From JAIBJN01 sp963748205 (GTDB lineage: Bacteria; Actinomycetota; Thermoleophilia; Gaiellales; Gaiellaceae), in contig CAVVIB010000002.1 in NCBI GenBank assembly GCA_963748205.1, forward strand, positions 1 through 64,000: a stretch of 64,000 bases of DNA, written 5' to 3'. Shown in pieces: positions 24,068 through 33,533 of this stretch. The notes beneath the pieces were generated by a model that saw only the letters and a list, made by a program, of their open reading frames with translations, did no database searches and was not told the origin of the DNA. The translations under genes and the position numbers were made by a program. Within the stretch, counting starts at the first letter, position 1; the number at the start of each line of letters is the position of its first letter.

Positions 24068-25117
24068 ATGAGCTTCTGGGGCTTACTAAGCGGGATGGGC
24101 GGGCGTGAGATGGCCGTCGACCTGGGGACTGCGAACACCCTCGTGTACGTGCGCGGGCGTGGGATCGTGCTCTCCGAGCCGTCCGTGGTCGCGATCGACC
24201 AGCGCACCGGCGAGGTGCACGCGGTCGGGATCGAGGCCAAGCGGATGCTCGGGCGGACGCCCGGGACGATCTCGGCCATCCGGCCGCTGAAGGACGGCGT
24301 CATCGCCGACTTCGACGTGACCGAGCAGATGCTCCGCCACTTCATCCAGAAGGTGCACCACAACCGCTTCGCGCACCCGCGCGTCGTCGTCTGCGTGCCG
24401 AGCGGCGTCACCGGCGTCGAGAAGCGCGCGGTCGAGGAGGCAACGCTGAGCGCCGGCGCGCGCCAGGCCTACCTGATCGAGGAGCCCATGGCCGCCGCGA
24501 TCGGTGCCGGCCTGCCGGTCTCCGAGCCGACCGGGAACATGATCGTGGACATCGGCGGCGGCACGACCGAGGTCGCCGTCATCTCGCTCGGCGGCATCGT
24601 CGTCTCCCAGTCCATCCGGGTCGGCGGCGACGAGATGGACGAGGCGATCATGGCCCACATCAAGAAGGAGTACAAGCTCCTGATCGGCCAGCAGACCTCG
24701 GAGGAGCTGAAGCTCGAGATCGGCTCCGCGTGGGAGCTCCCGCAGGAGGTCTCGGCCGAGGTCCGGGGCCGCGACATGCTCACCGGCCTCCCGAAGACGG
24801 TCGTCATCACCTCGGAGGAAGTCCGCCGTGCTCTCGACGAGCCGGTCGGCCAGATCATCGACGCCATCAAGTCGACGCTCGACAAGACCCCGCCCGAGCT
24901 CGCCGCGGACATCATGGACCGCGGCATCGTCCTCGCCGGAGGCGGCGCGCTGCTCACCGGGCTCGCCGACCGCCTGCGCGAGGAGACCCAGATGCCGGTG
25001 CAGCTCGCCGAGTCGCCGCTCACGTGCGTGGCCGTCGGCTCCGGCCGCAGCCTCGAGGAGTTCGAAGTCATCCACCGCTCCGCCAAGGCGCGCCAGCGCA
25101 ACGGCCGCCGCCGGTAA
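24068..25117 (+). CDS. mreB: rod-shape-determining actin homologue MreB
   Basis: A 349-residue bacterial actin that organises the cell-wall elongation machinery along the membrane. AVDLGTANTLVYVRGRGIV is the phosphate-1 motif; VDIGGGTTEVAVISLGG near residue 160 is phosphate-2; GGGALLTGLADRL is the adenosine motif. The N-terminal MSFWGLLSG segment is a membrane-binding amphipathic/hydrophobic stretch. ATG at 24068. It heads the mreBCD-pbp2-rodA cluster, implying a rod-shaped or elongating ancestor. A hairpin follows the gene, and mreC has its own promoter. Confidence 0.96.
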   Translation: MSFWGLLSGMGGREMAVDLGTANTLVYVRGRGIVLSEPSVVAIDQRTGEVHAVGIEAKRMLGRTPGTISAIRPLKDGVIADFDVTEQMLRHFIQKVHHNRFAHPRVVVCVPSGVTGVEKRAVEEATLSAGARQAYLIEEPMAAAIGAGLPVSEPTGNMIVDIGGGTTEVAVISLGGIVVSQSIRVGGDEMDEAIMAHIKKEYKLLIGQQTSEELKLEIGSAWELPQEVSAEVRGRDMLTGLPKTVVITSEEVRRALDEPVGQIIDAIKSTLDKTPPELAADIMDRGIVLAGGGALLTGLADRLREETQMPVQLAESPLTCVAVGSGRSLEEFEVIHRSAKARQRNGRRR

Positions 25118-25121
25118 CCGC

Positions 25122-25147
25122 CGAACCCCAGGCACCATCTGGGTTCG
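25122..25147 (+). terminator. hairpin between mreB and mreC
   Basis: CGAACC(C)CAG and CTGGGTTCG form a 9-bp stem with one bulged C and a 7-base loop, followed by CGGTTT. It probably attenuates or processes the mreB message ahead of the separate mreC promoter. Confidence 0.5.
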
Positions 25148-25167
25148 CGGTTTCCGGAGCGATTCAC

Positions 25168-25173
25168 TACACT
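25168..25173 (+). promoter_or_regulatory. TACACT -10 element of mreC
   Basis: TACACT ends 10 bases before the mreC GTG, so the transcript would be nearly leaderless. The same hexamer is used for mreB, deoC and the tRNA-Ala gene. Confidence 0.45.
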
Positions 25174-25183
25174 GGTCGGTTCC

Positions 25184-26149
25184 GTGCCTCGGCAACGCAC
25201 AGCACGGCTTCCAGTGCTGGACGCTCCTGTCCGGCGCGGTGACGGCCCTTCCTCGCGATCGGGACGCGCTTTCAGAGCGCGGCTCGTTGCCGCCGTGCTC
25301 GTGCTCATCTCGCTCGCGCTGATCACCCTGCACTTCCGCGAGTCCGACGACGGGCCGATCCACGCCGCGCAGCGCATCGGCGTCTCCGTCCTCATGCCGT
25401 TCGAAGTCGCCGGCGAGCGCATCTCGCGCCCCTTCCGCGACGGCTGGGGCTACGTCTCCGACCTCCTCGACGCCAAGTCCGAGAACGAGAGGCTGAAGGA
25501 GGAGAACGAGCAGCTGCGCCGCGAGCGGATCGCGAACCAAACCGCGGAGCGCCAGATCCAGGAGCTCGAAGAGATCGCGACCTACGTCAGGAGCGCGAGC
25601 TTCCCGACGGATTTCGAGGCGGTCGTCGCCACGGTCGTGCGCCGCCCGCCGAACCCGTTCACGCAGCAGATCATGATCGCGGCCGGGACGAACGACGGCG
25701 TCGCCAAGAACGCGCCGGTCGTCACCGGCGACGGGCTTGTCGGCGTCGTCACGGACGTGACCGACACGAGCGCCAGCGTCACCCTGATCACCGACCAGAA
25801 CAGCGCGGTCACCGCGTCCATCTCCGAGAGCGGTGCGTGGGGCATCGTCAGGGCCGGGCCGAGCGCGGCGACCCTCGTCCTCGACCAGGTCGAGAAGGAC
25901 GAGCTGGTGGAGACGGACGACCTCGTCGTCACGGCGGGCTGGGCGACTCGCAAGCTCGAGTCCATCTTCCCGGAAGGAATTCCGATCGGGGTCGTCGAGT
26001 CCGTCGGCCAGCAGGACGTCGACCTCTACAAGCGGGTGCAGGTGACGCCGTTCGTGGACTTCGACTCGCTGTCCGAGGTGATCGTCCTCAAGGAGCTACC
26101 GCGCGCCGAGCGCCGGAACCGGGGCCGGGGAGCGAACCAGGGGCAGTAG
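25184..26149 (+). CDS. mreC: rod-shape-determining protein MreC
   Basis: A 321-residue single-pass protein that links MreB to the periplasmic synthesis enzymes. A short cytoplasmic basic segment is followed by a membrane helix (AAVLVLISLALITLHF), a coiled coil (NERLKEENEQLRRERIANQTAER) and the two-barrel beta domain with NPFTQQIMIAAGTNDGVAKN and GLVGVVTDVTDTSASV. GTG at 25184. The C-terminus is Arg/Gly-rich and encoded partly by a 15-bp tandem repeat that runs into mreD's leader. Confidence 0.92.
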   Translation: MPRQRTARLPVLDAPVRRGDGPSSRSGRAFRARLVAAVLVLISLALITLHFRESDDGPIHAAQRIGVSVLMPFEVAGERISRPFRDGWGYVSDLLDAKSENERLKEENEQLRRERIANQTAERQIQELEEIATYVRSASFPTDFEAVVATVVRRPPNPFTQQIMIAAGTNDGVAKNAPVVTGDGLVGVVTDVTDTSASVTLITDQNSAVTASISESGAWGIVRAGPSAATLVLDQVEKDELVETDDLVVTAGWATRKLESIFPEGIPIGVVESVGQQDVDLYKRVQVTPFVDFDSLSEVIVLKELPRAERRNRGRGANQGQ

Positions 26150-26170
26150 AACCAGGGGCAGACGAACCAG
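26134..26170 (+). repeat. 15-bp tandem repeat at the mreC-mreD junction
   Basis: GAACCAGGGGCAGTA, GAACCAGGGGCAGAC and a partial GAACCAG lie head to tail, covering the mreC stop codon and the space before the mreD GTG. The copies suggest a slippage event that lengthened the tail of mreC or the mreD leader. Confidence 0.75.
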
Positions 26171-26172
26171 CC

Positions 26173-26694
26173 GTGACCGGGGTCGAGGCACTGAAGGCAG
26201 GAGGCTTGATCCTCCTCGCCACCCTGATCCAGATCTCCATCGCCGAGTGGATCGAGGTCGGCGAAGGGCATCCGGACGTCGTGCTCGTCACGCTCGTCGC
26301 CGTGGCGCTCCTGCGCGGGCCGGTCTTCGGCGCCGTCGGCGGCTTCGCCGCCGGTCTCATCCTCGACTCGTCGTCCTTCGTCACCTTCGGCATGACCTCG
26401 CTCCTCCTCACGATCGCCGGGTACTGCACCGGCCGCTTCGGGGAGGTCACGACCCGCACGTCCGTCCACCCGCTTCTGATCGCGGTCGCGCTCGCGACGA
26501 CGGGTGTGACGCTCGGCTCCGCCGTCCTCCACTTCATGCTCGGCGAGACGATCGCAGCCTCGCAGCTGTTCGTGAGCGTGCTGCTGCCGAGCCTCGCGCT
26601 CAACATGCTCCTTGCCTACCCGCTCTACAGCCTCTGTGCCCGGTTCCTCCCACCGCAGGTGGGCATTCGCCGCGAGGTGAGCCCCGCTGTCTAG
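26173..26694 (+). CDS. mreD: rod-shape-determining protein MreD
   Basis: A 173-residue integral membrane protein with about five helices (GLILLATLIQISIAEWIEV; VVLVTLVAVALLRGPVFGAV; GFAAGLILDSSSFVTFGMT), typical of MreD, a partner of MreC in the elongation complex. LDSSS...FGMTSLLLTIAGYCTGRF matches the conserved loop. The start is GTG at 26173, 23 bp after mreC. Its stop overlaps the apparent start of the penicillin-binding protein gene. The sequence itself is poorly conserved across the family, so context adds weight to the call. Confidence 0.85.
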   Translation: MTGVEALKAGGLILLATLIQISIAEWIEVGEGHPDVVLVTLVAVALLRGPVFGAVGGFAAGLILDSSSFVTFGMTSLLLTIAGYCTGRFGEVTTRTSVHPLLIAVALATTGVTLGSAVLHFMLGETIAASQLFVSVLLPSLALNMLLAYPLYSLCARFLPPQVGIRREVSPAV

Positions 26695-28672
26695 CCCGGT
26701 CAGGGAGCCGACCCGCGGCCCAGGCTTCCTCCCGCCCGATCCGCGCGTCGAGGAGCCGTACCGCTTCTCGCCGCAGATGGCGCTCCGCCTCGGGATCTTC
26801 GGCGTGCTCGCGATCATCGTCTTCTGCGCGCTCTTCTTCCGCCTCTGGGCGCTCCAGGTGATCTCGGGCGACCAGTACCTCGCCGACGCGCAGAACAACC
26901 AGATCCGCAGCTTCCGCCTCCAGGCGCAGCGCGGCCCGATCGTGGACCGCGACGGCGACGTGCTGGTCACGAACATGCCCGGGACGCTCGTCCAGGTGTG
27001 GCCGGCGGCGCTCGAGGACGTGTCCTACGCGACGCGCGCCGCGATGATCAAGCGCCTCGCCCGCGTCCTCGGAATGCGGCCCAAGGTCGTGAATGCAAAG
27101 GTCACGAAGCAGCTGGCGAACGATCCGCTGACGCCCGTGACGATCAGCTCGGACGTAGGCGACCGCCGCGCGGCGTTCCTGCTCGAGCACCAGACCGAGT
27201 TCCCGGGCGTGCAGATCGCCGAGACGTACCTGCGCCGCTACGAGAAGGGACCGATCGCCGCGCAGATCCTCGGCTACGAGTCCGAGATCACGGCCGAGCA
27301 GCTGAAGGAGCGCAAGAGCGGGACGCTCGCGCCCGGTGACCGCATCGGCCAGACCGGCATCGAGGCTGCCTACGACTCCTACCTGCGCGGGCAGCCGGGC
27401 GTGGGACAGGTCTACGTCGACGCGCTCGGGCGCGTGACGAGCGAGCGCCAGTTCAGCCAGATGCCGGAGTCCGGCGACAGCCTCCGGCTCACGATCGACG
27501 ACGAGCTCCAGCGCACGGCCGAGGAGGCGCTCGCCTACGGCGTCCGGCTCGCACACGACAACGGCGAGTGGGCCGCGAACGGAGGCGCGCTCGTGGCCAT
27601 GGACGTGAAGACGGGCGAGATCCTGGCGCTGGCGTCCAATCCGACCTTCGACCCGAGCCTCTACGTCGGCACGGTCGACGAGAAGGACCTGAAGGCCCTT
27701 GCCGACAAGAGCGCGAACTTTCCGACGCTCAACCGCGCCATCGACGGCACCTATCCGCCCGGCTCGACGTTCAAGCCGATCACCGCCCTCGCCGCGCTCG
27801 AGCAGGATCTCCTGAGCGCCGGCGAGGTCATCCAGTGCACCGGGAAGATGGTCGTCGACAAGCAGACGTTCATGAACTGGGACCCGTATCGGAACGAGCC
27901 GATGGTCCTCTCGACGGCGCTCGCCAACTCCTGCGACACGTACTTCTACGACGTCGGGCTCCGCTTCTATCGCCTGGACAACTCGCCGCTCCAGCGCTGG
28001 TCGCGGCAGATGGGCTTCGGCGTGCCGACCGGCGTCGACCTCGGCCCCGAGTCCAAGGGGATCGTCCCCACGCCCGAGTGGGAGAAGCGCACGGAAAAGA
28101 GCGAGATCGACAAGCTCTGGACGAGCGGTGAGTCCGTCCAGCTGGCCATCGGCCAGGGCGACCTCCTCGTGACACCGCTCCAGATGACGAGGGCCTACGC
28201 GATGATCGCCAACGGCGGCAAGCTCGTCGAGCCGCACCTCGTCGCGGCGGTCGAGGAGCCGCAGAACGAGGGCGAGCCCCCGGTCGTCCTGCGACCGTTC
28301 ACGCCCAAGCCGCCGGTCGACCTGAGCATCGATCCCTACAACCTCAGCGTCGTCCAGGAGGGCCTCTTCGACGCGACGCATGCGAGCTACGGCACCTCGC
28401 AGAGCGTCTTCGGCGCGTTCCCGATCCCGATCGCGGGCAAGACGGGTACTGCGGAGAAGTACGTCGAGCTTCCCGGTTACCAGGGCCTGCGCGACCAGTC
28501 CTGGTGGTGCGGCTACGGCCCCTTCGCCAAGCCCGAGATCGCCGTGTGCGCCCTGATCGAGAACGGCGGCCACGGCGGCGAGGCGGCGGCACCCGTCGCG
28601 CTGAAGGTCTTCGAGGACTACTTCGACGTCGATCCCGGCAGCTACTCGGCCACCATCCAGGAGTCGGATTAA
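26687..28672 (+). CDS. mrdA: penicillin-binding protein 2 (elongation transpeptidase), apparent CTG start
   Basis: The transpeptidase that cross-links peptidoglycan during elongation. One membrane helix (LRLGIFGVLAIIVFCALFF) is followed by the dimerisation domain (RGPIVDRDGDVLVTN) and the catalytic domain: nucleophile Ser in YPPGSTFKP near residue 359, SxN as ANSCDT-like, and KTGTAEKY near residue 590 (numbering from CTG). The first ATG (26777) abuts the membrane helix; upstream in frame EEPYRFSPQ and PGFLPPDPR continue as a normal cytoplasmic tail, but no ATG, GTG or TTG is present. CTG at 26687, overlapping the mreD stop, is the likely start. It partners with RodA. Confidence 0.92.
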   Translation: MSSPVREPTRGPGFLPPDPRVEEPYRFSPQMALRLGIFGVLAIIVFCALFFRLWALQVISGDQYLADAQNNQIRSFRLQAQRGPIVDRDGDVLVTNMPGTLVQVWPAALEDVSYATRAAMIKRLARVLGMRPKVVNAKVTKQLANDPLTPVTISSDVGDRRAAFLLEHQTEFPGVQIAETYLRRYEKGPIAAQILGYESEITAEQLKERKSGTLAPGDRIGQTGIEAAYDSYLRGQPGVGQVYVDALGRVTSERQFSQMPESGDSLRLTIDDELQRTAEEALAYGVRLAHDNGEWAANGGALVAMDVKTGEILALASNPTFDPSLYVGTVDEKDLKALADKSANFPTLNRAIDGTYPPGSTFKPITALAALEQDLLSAGEVIQCTGKMVVDKQTFMNWDPYRNEPMVLSTALANSCDTYFYDVGLRFYRLDNSPLQRWSRQMGFGVPTGVDLGPESKGIVPTPEWEKRTEKSEIDKLWTSGESVQLAIGQGDLLVTPLQMTRAYAMIANGGKLVEPHLVAAVEEPQNEGEPPVVLRPFTPKPPVDLSIDPYNLSVVQEGLFDATHASYGTSQSVFGAFPIPIAGKTGTAEKYVELPGYQGLRDQSWWCGYGPFAKPEIAVCALIENGGHGGEAAAPVALKVFEDYFDVDPGSYSATIQESD

Positions 28673-29856
28673 TGGCCACCCCCGTCAACCGGATCCCGCA
28701 GCCCACCCGAGCGCAGGCGGCCGCCTGGGAGCTCGGTGCGTTCCTGCGCCACGTCGACTACCTGCTCTTCCTCGCGGCCGGCGGGCTCGTCGCCTACGGG
28801 CTCTGGGTGCTCGAGGCGGTGACCCGCAACGACATCGCCGGCGACCCCGACTACTACGTCTACCGGCAGCTCATCTACGTCGCCGCGGGCGGGCTCCTGC
28901 TCGCGTTGACCACCGCCGTGAACCCCGACGTCTACCGCCGGCTGCGCATCCCGTTCTACGGCGTCTCGCTCGTGCTGCTCGTCTCGGTGTTCGCGCTTGC
29001 CGAGGAGGTGCGCGGGTCGAAGCGCTGGATCGAGATCGGCTTCTTCAACTTCCAGCCGTCGGAGCTCGGGAAGCTGGCTCTCATCTTCATGCTCGCCGGC
29101 TTCGTCGCCGAGCGGCGGCACCGGATGAACGAGTGGAGGACGACCCTCGGCATCGTGGCCATCGCGCTCCCGCTCACCGCGCTCGTCTTCAAGGAGCCCG
29201 ACTTCGGCACCTCGCTCGTCTACGGCGCGTGCGTCCTCGGCGCGCTCTTCTTCGGCGGGACGCCGTGGCGGCACCTGGCGGTGCTGGGGATCATCGCCGC
29301 CCTCTTCGCCGCCGCGCTGCTCTGGTTCCTTCCCTCTGCGGGCGTGGAGGTGCTCGAGCCCTACCAGCGCGACCGCCTGATCGGCTTCGTCGACCCCGAC
29401 GTCGATCCCAGCGGCTCCACGTACAACGTCAACCAGTCGATCATCGGGGTCGGCTCCGGCGGCCTCGACGGAAGGGGCGTCGCCAATGCGACGCAGACGA
29501 GGTTCAACTACCTCCCGGAGCACTCCACGGACTTCATCTTCTCGTCGCTCGCCGAGCAGCGCGGCTTCCTCGGCGCTGCGATCCTGCTCATCCTCTACGC
29601 CATCATCATCTGGCGCGGGGTCAAGATCATCGCGGTCGCGCGCGACCTCTTCTCCGCGGTCGTCGCGGGATCGATCGTCTTCGCGCTCCTGATCCAGCTC
29701 TTCATCAACGTCGGGATGACGATCGGGATCGCACCCGTAACCGGCATCCCTCTACCGCTCGTCTCCTACGGCGGCAGCTCGCTGATCACGACGCTGATCA
29801 TGATCGGGATCCTCGAGGCGATCCACGTTCGCGGCCGTCTCGAGACGGCTCGCTAG
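28672..29856 (+). CDS. rodA: RodA/FtsW-type peptidoglycan glycosyltransferase
   Basis: A 394-residue SEDS-family polymerase with about ten membrane helices. Landmarks are GSKRWIEIGFFNFQPSELGKLA, FKEPDFGTSLVY with the catalytic Asp region, the large extracytoplasmic loop ending QSIIGVGSGGLDGRGV, LPEHSTDFIFSSLAEQRGF, and GIAPVTGIPLPLVSYGGSS. It polymerises glycan strands with the adjacent PBP2. The ATG overlaps the PBP2 TAA. RodA rather than FtsW is favoured by its place in the mre cluster. Confidence 0.93.
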   Translation: MATPVNRIPQPTRAQAAAWELGAFLRHVDYLLFLAAGGLVAYGLWVLEAVTRNDIAGDPDYYVYRQLIYVAAGGLLLALTTAVNPDVYRRLRIPFYGVSLVLLVSVFALAEEVRGSKRWIEIGFFNFQPSELGKLALIFMLAGFVAERRHRMNEWRTTLGIVAIALPLTALVFKEPDFGTSLVYGACVLGALFFGGTPWRHLAVLGIIAALFAAALLWFLPSAGVEVLEPYQRDRLIGFVDPDVDPSGSTYNVNQSIIGVGSGGLDGRGVANATQTRFNYLPEHSTDFIFSSLAEQRGFLGAAILLILYAIIIWRGVKIIAVARDLFSAVVAGSIVFALLIQLFINVGMTIGIAPVTGIPLPLVSYGGSSLITTLIMIGILEAIHVRGRLETAR

Positions 29857-30704
29857 TGGCCAAGCTCCCGCTCAGCCCGTTCTCGGTCTGGAACGTCCTC
29901 AAGGAGCTCCGCGCGGCCGAGGAGGACTTCCGGCCGATCGTCGCCGCCGGCGCGCCGGAGCACGCGCGCGCGATCAGAGAGGCGTTCATCGACGGCGGCG
30001 ATGCCGACGCCGTCCGCGACCACTCGGGCAAGCCGCTCACCGCCTACGACGTCGAGGGCTCGCGGGTCGTCGTCTACGCCGTGGACGGGCCCAAGCCGAC
30101 CGAGGAGGACGAGAAGTCGCTGCGGCTCGCGATCCGCAAGGGCGTCGGCGTGATCTGCGTGCTGGTCGGCGTCCCTCCGGGCGAGACACCCTACGTGCCG
30201 TACGTCCTCGACACGGACATCGTCGCCGTCGCGCCGGGCGAGCCGCTGCCGATCGAGGAGATCGCGAAGCGCATCGCCGCCCGCGCGGAGGAGGCGAACT
30301 ACCAACTCGCCGCGCGGCTGCCCGTCCTCCGGCCGCCGGTGGTCGAGGAGATCGTCAAGAAGTTCTCGCTCCAGAACGGCGTCCTGGGCGTCGCCATCTT
30401 CATCCCCGGCGCCGACTTCCCCGTCTTGACGCTCAACCAGATCCGCATGGTGCTGCGCATCGCCGCGGCACACGGGGAGCACCTTGACCGGGAGCGGGCG
30501 GTCGAGGTGCTCACGGTCGTGGCGGCGGGGCTCGGCTTCCGCACCGTCGCGCGCCAGCTCGTCGGCCTGGTGCCCGGGCTCGGCTGGGCCGTGAAGGGCG
30601 GCGTCGCCTACGCGGCGACGCGCGCGCTCGGCGAGGCTGCCGCGGCGTACTTCGCGGCGGGAGGCACAAGAATGCTCGGGGGGTCCGTCCGGTCCCGGTC
30701 CTAG
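29856..30704 (+). CDS. DUF697-type protein of unknown function
   Basis: A 282-residue protein. The N-terminal half is alpha/beta (RVVVYAVDGPKPTEEDEKSL, GVICVLVGVPPGE); the C-terminal part (about 175-270) resembles the DUF697 helical domain seen in GTPase-associated membrane proteins: NGVLGVAIFIPGADFPVLTL, NQIRMVLRIAAAHGE and GLGFRTVARQLVGLVPGLG. GTG at 29856 overlaps the rodA stop (TAGTG), so it is co-expressed with the elongation genes. A membrane-associated accessory of the wall machinery is possible but unproven. Confidence 0.75.
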   Translation: MAKLPLSPFSVWNVLKELRAAEEDFRPIVAAGAPEHARAIREAFIDGGDADAVRDHSGKPLTAYDVEGSRVVVYAVDGPKPTEEDEKSLRLAIRKGVGVICVLVGVPPGETPYVPYVLDTDIVAVAPGEPLPIEEIAKRIAARAEEANYQLAARLPVLRPPVVEEIVKKFSLQNGVLGVAIFIPGADFPVLTLNQIRMVLRIAAAHGEHLDRERAVEVLTVVAAGLGFRTVARQLVGLVPGLGWAVKGGVAYAATRALGEAAAAYFAAGGTRMLGGSVRSRS

Positions 30705-30715
30705 CCTTCGCGCGC

Positions 30716-30910
30716 ATGGACAGCGTGGAGACGCACGAAGCGCTTCTGATCGAGGAAGCAGATGCGTGGTTCGAGTACCTCGAGGCGACTCAGGCCGAGG
30801 CTGCGACGGGGCGGTACGACGAGGTCGAGCCCTGGGCCTGGGCGCGTCTCAACCAGCGTCTGCGGGCCGTCGACCGGAAACGAACGGGCCTTCGCCCGGC
30901 TGCGGCGTAG
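30716..30910 (+). CDS. 64-residue acidic small protein
   Basis: Frame MDSVETHEALLIEEADAWFE then YLEATQAEAATGRYDEVEP, a soluble helical, acidic, Trp-containing protein without Cys. It begins 12 bp after the DUF697 gene. The composition is that of a real short protein, but no family is recognised. Confidence 0.55.
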   Translation: MDSVETHEALLIEEADAWFEYLEATQAEAATGRYDEVEPWAWARLNQRLRAVDRKRTGLRPAAA

Positions 30911-31086
30911 GCGGCCGGACGAAGCCCTGCTGCTACCCTGAAGGGGATGCGCATGGAGCAACCGAGCCCGGATTCGGGCAGGCGGGCACCCGGCGCAAAG
31001 ACCTATGAGATTTGAGGCAGACATGCTGCGGCTCGGGATGCGCCCTGACGGCGCCGAGCGCGGCGTGCGCCCGAAAGGAGTCATGA

Positions 31087-33479
31087 GTGTCCTGGTTTCG
31101 CTGGAAGAAGCGAGGGGAGGCGGCGCCGCAAGAGGCAGCCGCTCCCGAACCGTCCGTCGAGCAGAAGCCGGCTCGGCGGGATTCCGCCGAGGCGGCTGAG
31201 CGACCGCCGGCGCGCCGGCGCCGCGGGAGCCGCGGCGGGCGCGGCCGAGCGAAGAAGAAGCCCGAAGGGGCCGCGGCGGTCACCGCCGAGAAGGCGAGCG
31301 TCGAGGAGAAGAAGCCGCAGCGCAAGGCGTCCTCGCAGCAGCGCGAGCGCAAGCGCCAGCAGCCGTCCCGGAGAGCGGGCGCGGCGCCGCCGAAGGTCGA
31401 GCTCCCCGACGTCACCAAGGAGATCCTCGTCTCGATCGACGTGGGCGAGCAGACGGTCGCCGTCCTGGAGGACGGCAAGCCTGCAGAGGTCTACCTCGGC
31501 CGGCCGGAGCGCAAGTCGGTCGCCGGCAACATCTACAAGGGCGTGGTCGACAACGTCCTCCCGGGCATGGAGGCGTCGTTCGTCGACATCGGGCTCCAGC
31601 GCAACGGATTCCTCTACGTCGACGAGATCGTCGTGCCCGAGCTGGAGGGCAAGCGCCACGGGAAGCGCATCCAGGAGCTGATCGCCCGCGGTGAGGAGGT
31701 GCTCGTCCAGGCGGTCAAGGATCCGATGGGGACGAAGGGCGCGCGGCTCACGACCGAGATCTCGCTGCCGGGCCGGTTCGTCGTCTACACGCCGTACGGC
31801 GACGGGATCGGCGTCTCGCGCCGCCTCGAGGACGACGAGCGCGAGCGCCTGAAGAAGATCTGCAAGGGGCTCGAGCTGCCAGAGGGTGGGCTCATCGTCC
31901 GCACGGCGGCCGAGGGCGCCTCCCAGGAGGAGCTCGAGGGCGACCTGAAGCTCCTGCTCAAGCTCTGGTCGACGATCCGCGGCCGCGCAGCCCGCACCCA
32001 GGCGCCGGCGCTGGTCTACCAGGAGGCCGAGCTGCCCCTCCGCATCGTGCGCGACCTCTTCATCCGCGACTTCAAGCGGGTGGTCGTCGACCACGAGCGG
32101 ACGTACCGCCGCATCGTCGGCTATCTGAAGCGGACGTCACCCGAGCTCGCGGCCCGCGTCGAGCGGTACAGCGGCAAGGAGCCGCTGCTCGAGAAGTCGG
32201 GCGTGCGCGAGGCGGTCAACTCGACGCTCGGCCGCCGGGTCGACCTGCCCGTCGGGCGGCTACCTCATCTTCGACTACGCCGAGGCGTTCACCGTCATCG
32301 ACGTCAACACCGGACGCTTCGTCGGCGGCCGCGGCAAGGCGTCCCAGGGGCGGCTCGAGGACACGATCACGAAGAACAACCTCGAGGCGGTCGGCGAGGT
32401 CGTCCGCCAGCTGCGTCTTCGCGACATCGGCGGGATCATCGTCATCGACTTCATCGACATGGCGAACCCGAAGAACCGCCAGCTCGTCGAGGAGGCGCTC
32501 AACCGCGAGCTCGCGCGCGACCGGACGAAGACCTACGTGGTCGAGATCTCGCCGCTCGGGCTCGTCGAGATGACGCGCCAGAACGTCACCGACGGCCCGC
32601 GCGAGATCCTCACGATCGCCTGCCCGAGCTGCGACGGCGACGGCGTGATCGTCTCGCCCGAGACGCACGCGGTCGAGGCCGAGCGCAAGCTGCGCCAGCA
32701 TCTCGCCGGCTCGAAGGCCGAGGCGTTCGTCGTCGAGATGCACTCCGACGTGGCGGCGATCCTGATCGGCCCCGGCGGCTCGCGCCTCGCAGGAGATCGA
32801 GAAGGAGACCGGGCGGCGCTACGCCTTCAAGACGAAGAAGTCCTTCCGTCTCGACCGCTTCCAGATCCTCTCCGAGGGCAAGGAGACGGAGATCGAAGGC
32901 CTGGCCCCGAAGGTCGAGGAGAAGGCCAAGCCCAGACGTGGGGGCAAGGCGCCCGTGGCGCCGATCGTGCTCGAAGACGAGTTCGTCGAGGAGGGCGAGA
33001 TCGAGGAGCCCGAGATCGTGGAGCCCGTGAAGAAGCCGAAGGCCCGTCCGAGGCGCGCCAAGGCGCCTGTCGCGCCTGTCGCGCCCGGCGACGCGGTCGA
33101 GGAGACGCCTGCGGCCGACGGCGACGAGCCGACCGAGCCGAAGCCGAAGAAGAAGACCCGCCGTGGAACGCGTGGCGGGAGAGGGCGCAAGCGGAAGACG
33201 GCCGCGACGGCGACGGCCAACGCCGACGGCGCCGCTGCCGCCGAGCCCGTCGCCGAGACGAACGGCCGGCCTGCGGAACCGGCGCCCGAGCCTGCCGGCG
33301 AGAGCACAGAGGCGGCGGCCGAGCCAAGCGCGACCACCGCGGAAGGCGACGGCGCCGAGAAGCCCAAGAAGAAGACACGCCGAGGCACGCGAGGCGGGCG
33401 CAAGCGCAAGAAGAAGCCGGCGGCGACCCCCGAGGCCGGCCCCACGGAACCGATTGCGACCACCGAGGAGGCTGGCTAG
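31087..33479 (+). CDS. rne: ribonuclease E/G family endoribonuclease, two extra bases
   Basis: The core enzyme of RNA decay and rRNA processing. A basic N-terminal arm (RRRRGSRGGRGRAKKK) leads to the S1 domain (NIYKGVVDNVLPGMEASFVDIG), the catalytic domain with metal-binding FTVIDVNTGRFVGG and IVIDFIDM, the zinc-link TIACPSCDGDG and a basic C-terminal tail with two KKKTRRGTRGGR repeats. The frame breaks twice. At about 32250 dropping one C gives the conserved LPSGGYLIFDYAEA; at about 32788 dropping one C gives RLQEIEKETGRR. Corrected length is 796 residues. AAAGGAG precedes the GTG. A leader of about 175 bp, possibly autoregulatory as in other RNase E genes, lies upstream. Confidence 0.92.
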
Positions 33480-33533
33480 ACTGTCCTGCGAAGCGGGCGC
33501 TTGCCCGCTCGTTTCCTGTTCTGGAGCCTCCTC
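33477..33533 (+). promoter_or_regulatory. rplU promoter and leader hairpin
   Basis: TAGACT overlaps the rne stop codon and can serve as a -10. Downstream AGCGGGC (33492-33498) and GCCCGCT (33503-33509) form a hairpin with GCTT loop followed by CGTTTCCTGTT. The position between rne and rplU suits a terminator of rne or a leader through which L21 is controlled. Confidence 0.45.

Noticed and set aside
25184..26149. Earlier start for mreC inside the hairpin after mreB
   Set aside because: The TACACT element and the GTG at 25184 agree, and the frame upstream lacks a start codon.
26134..26170. CRISPR-like repeat array
   Set aside because: The units are directly adjacent with no spacers and there are fewer than three; it is a simple tandem duplication.
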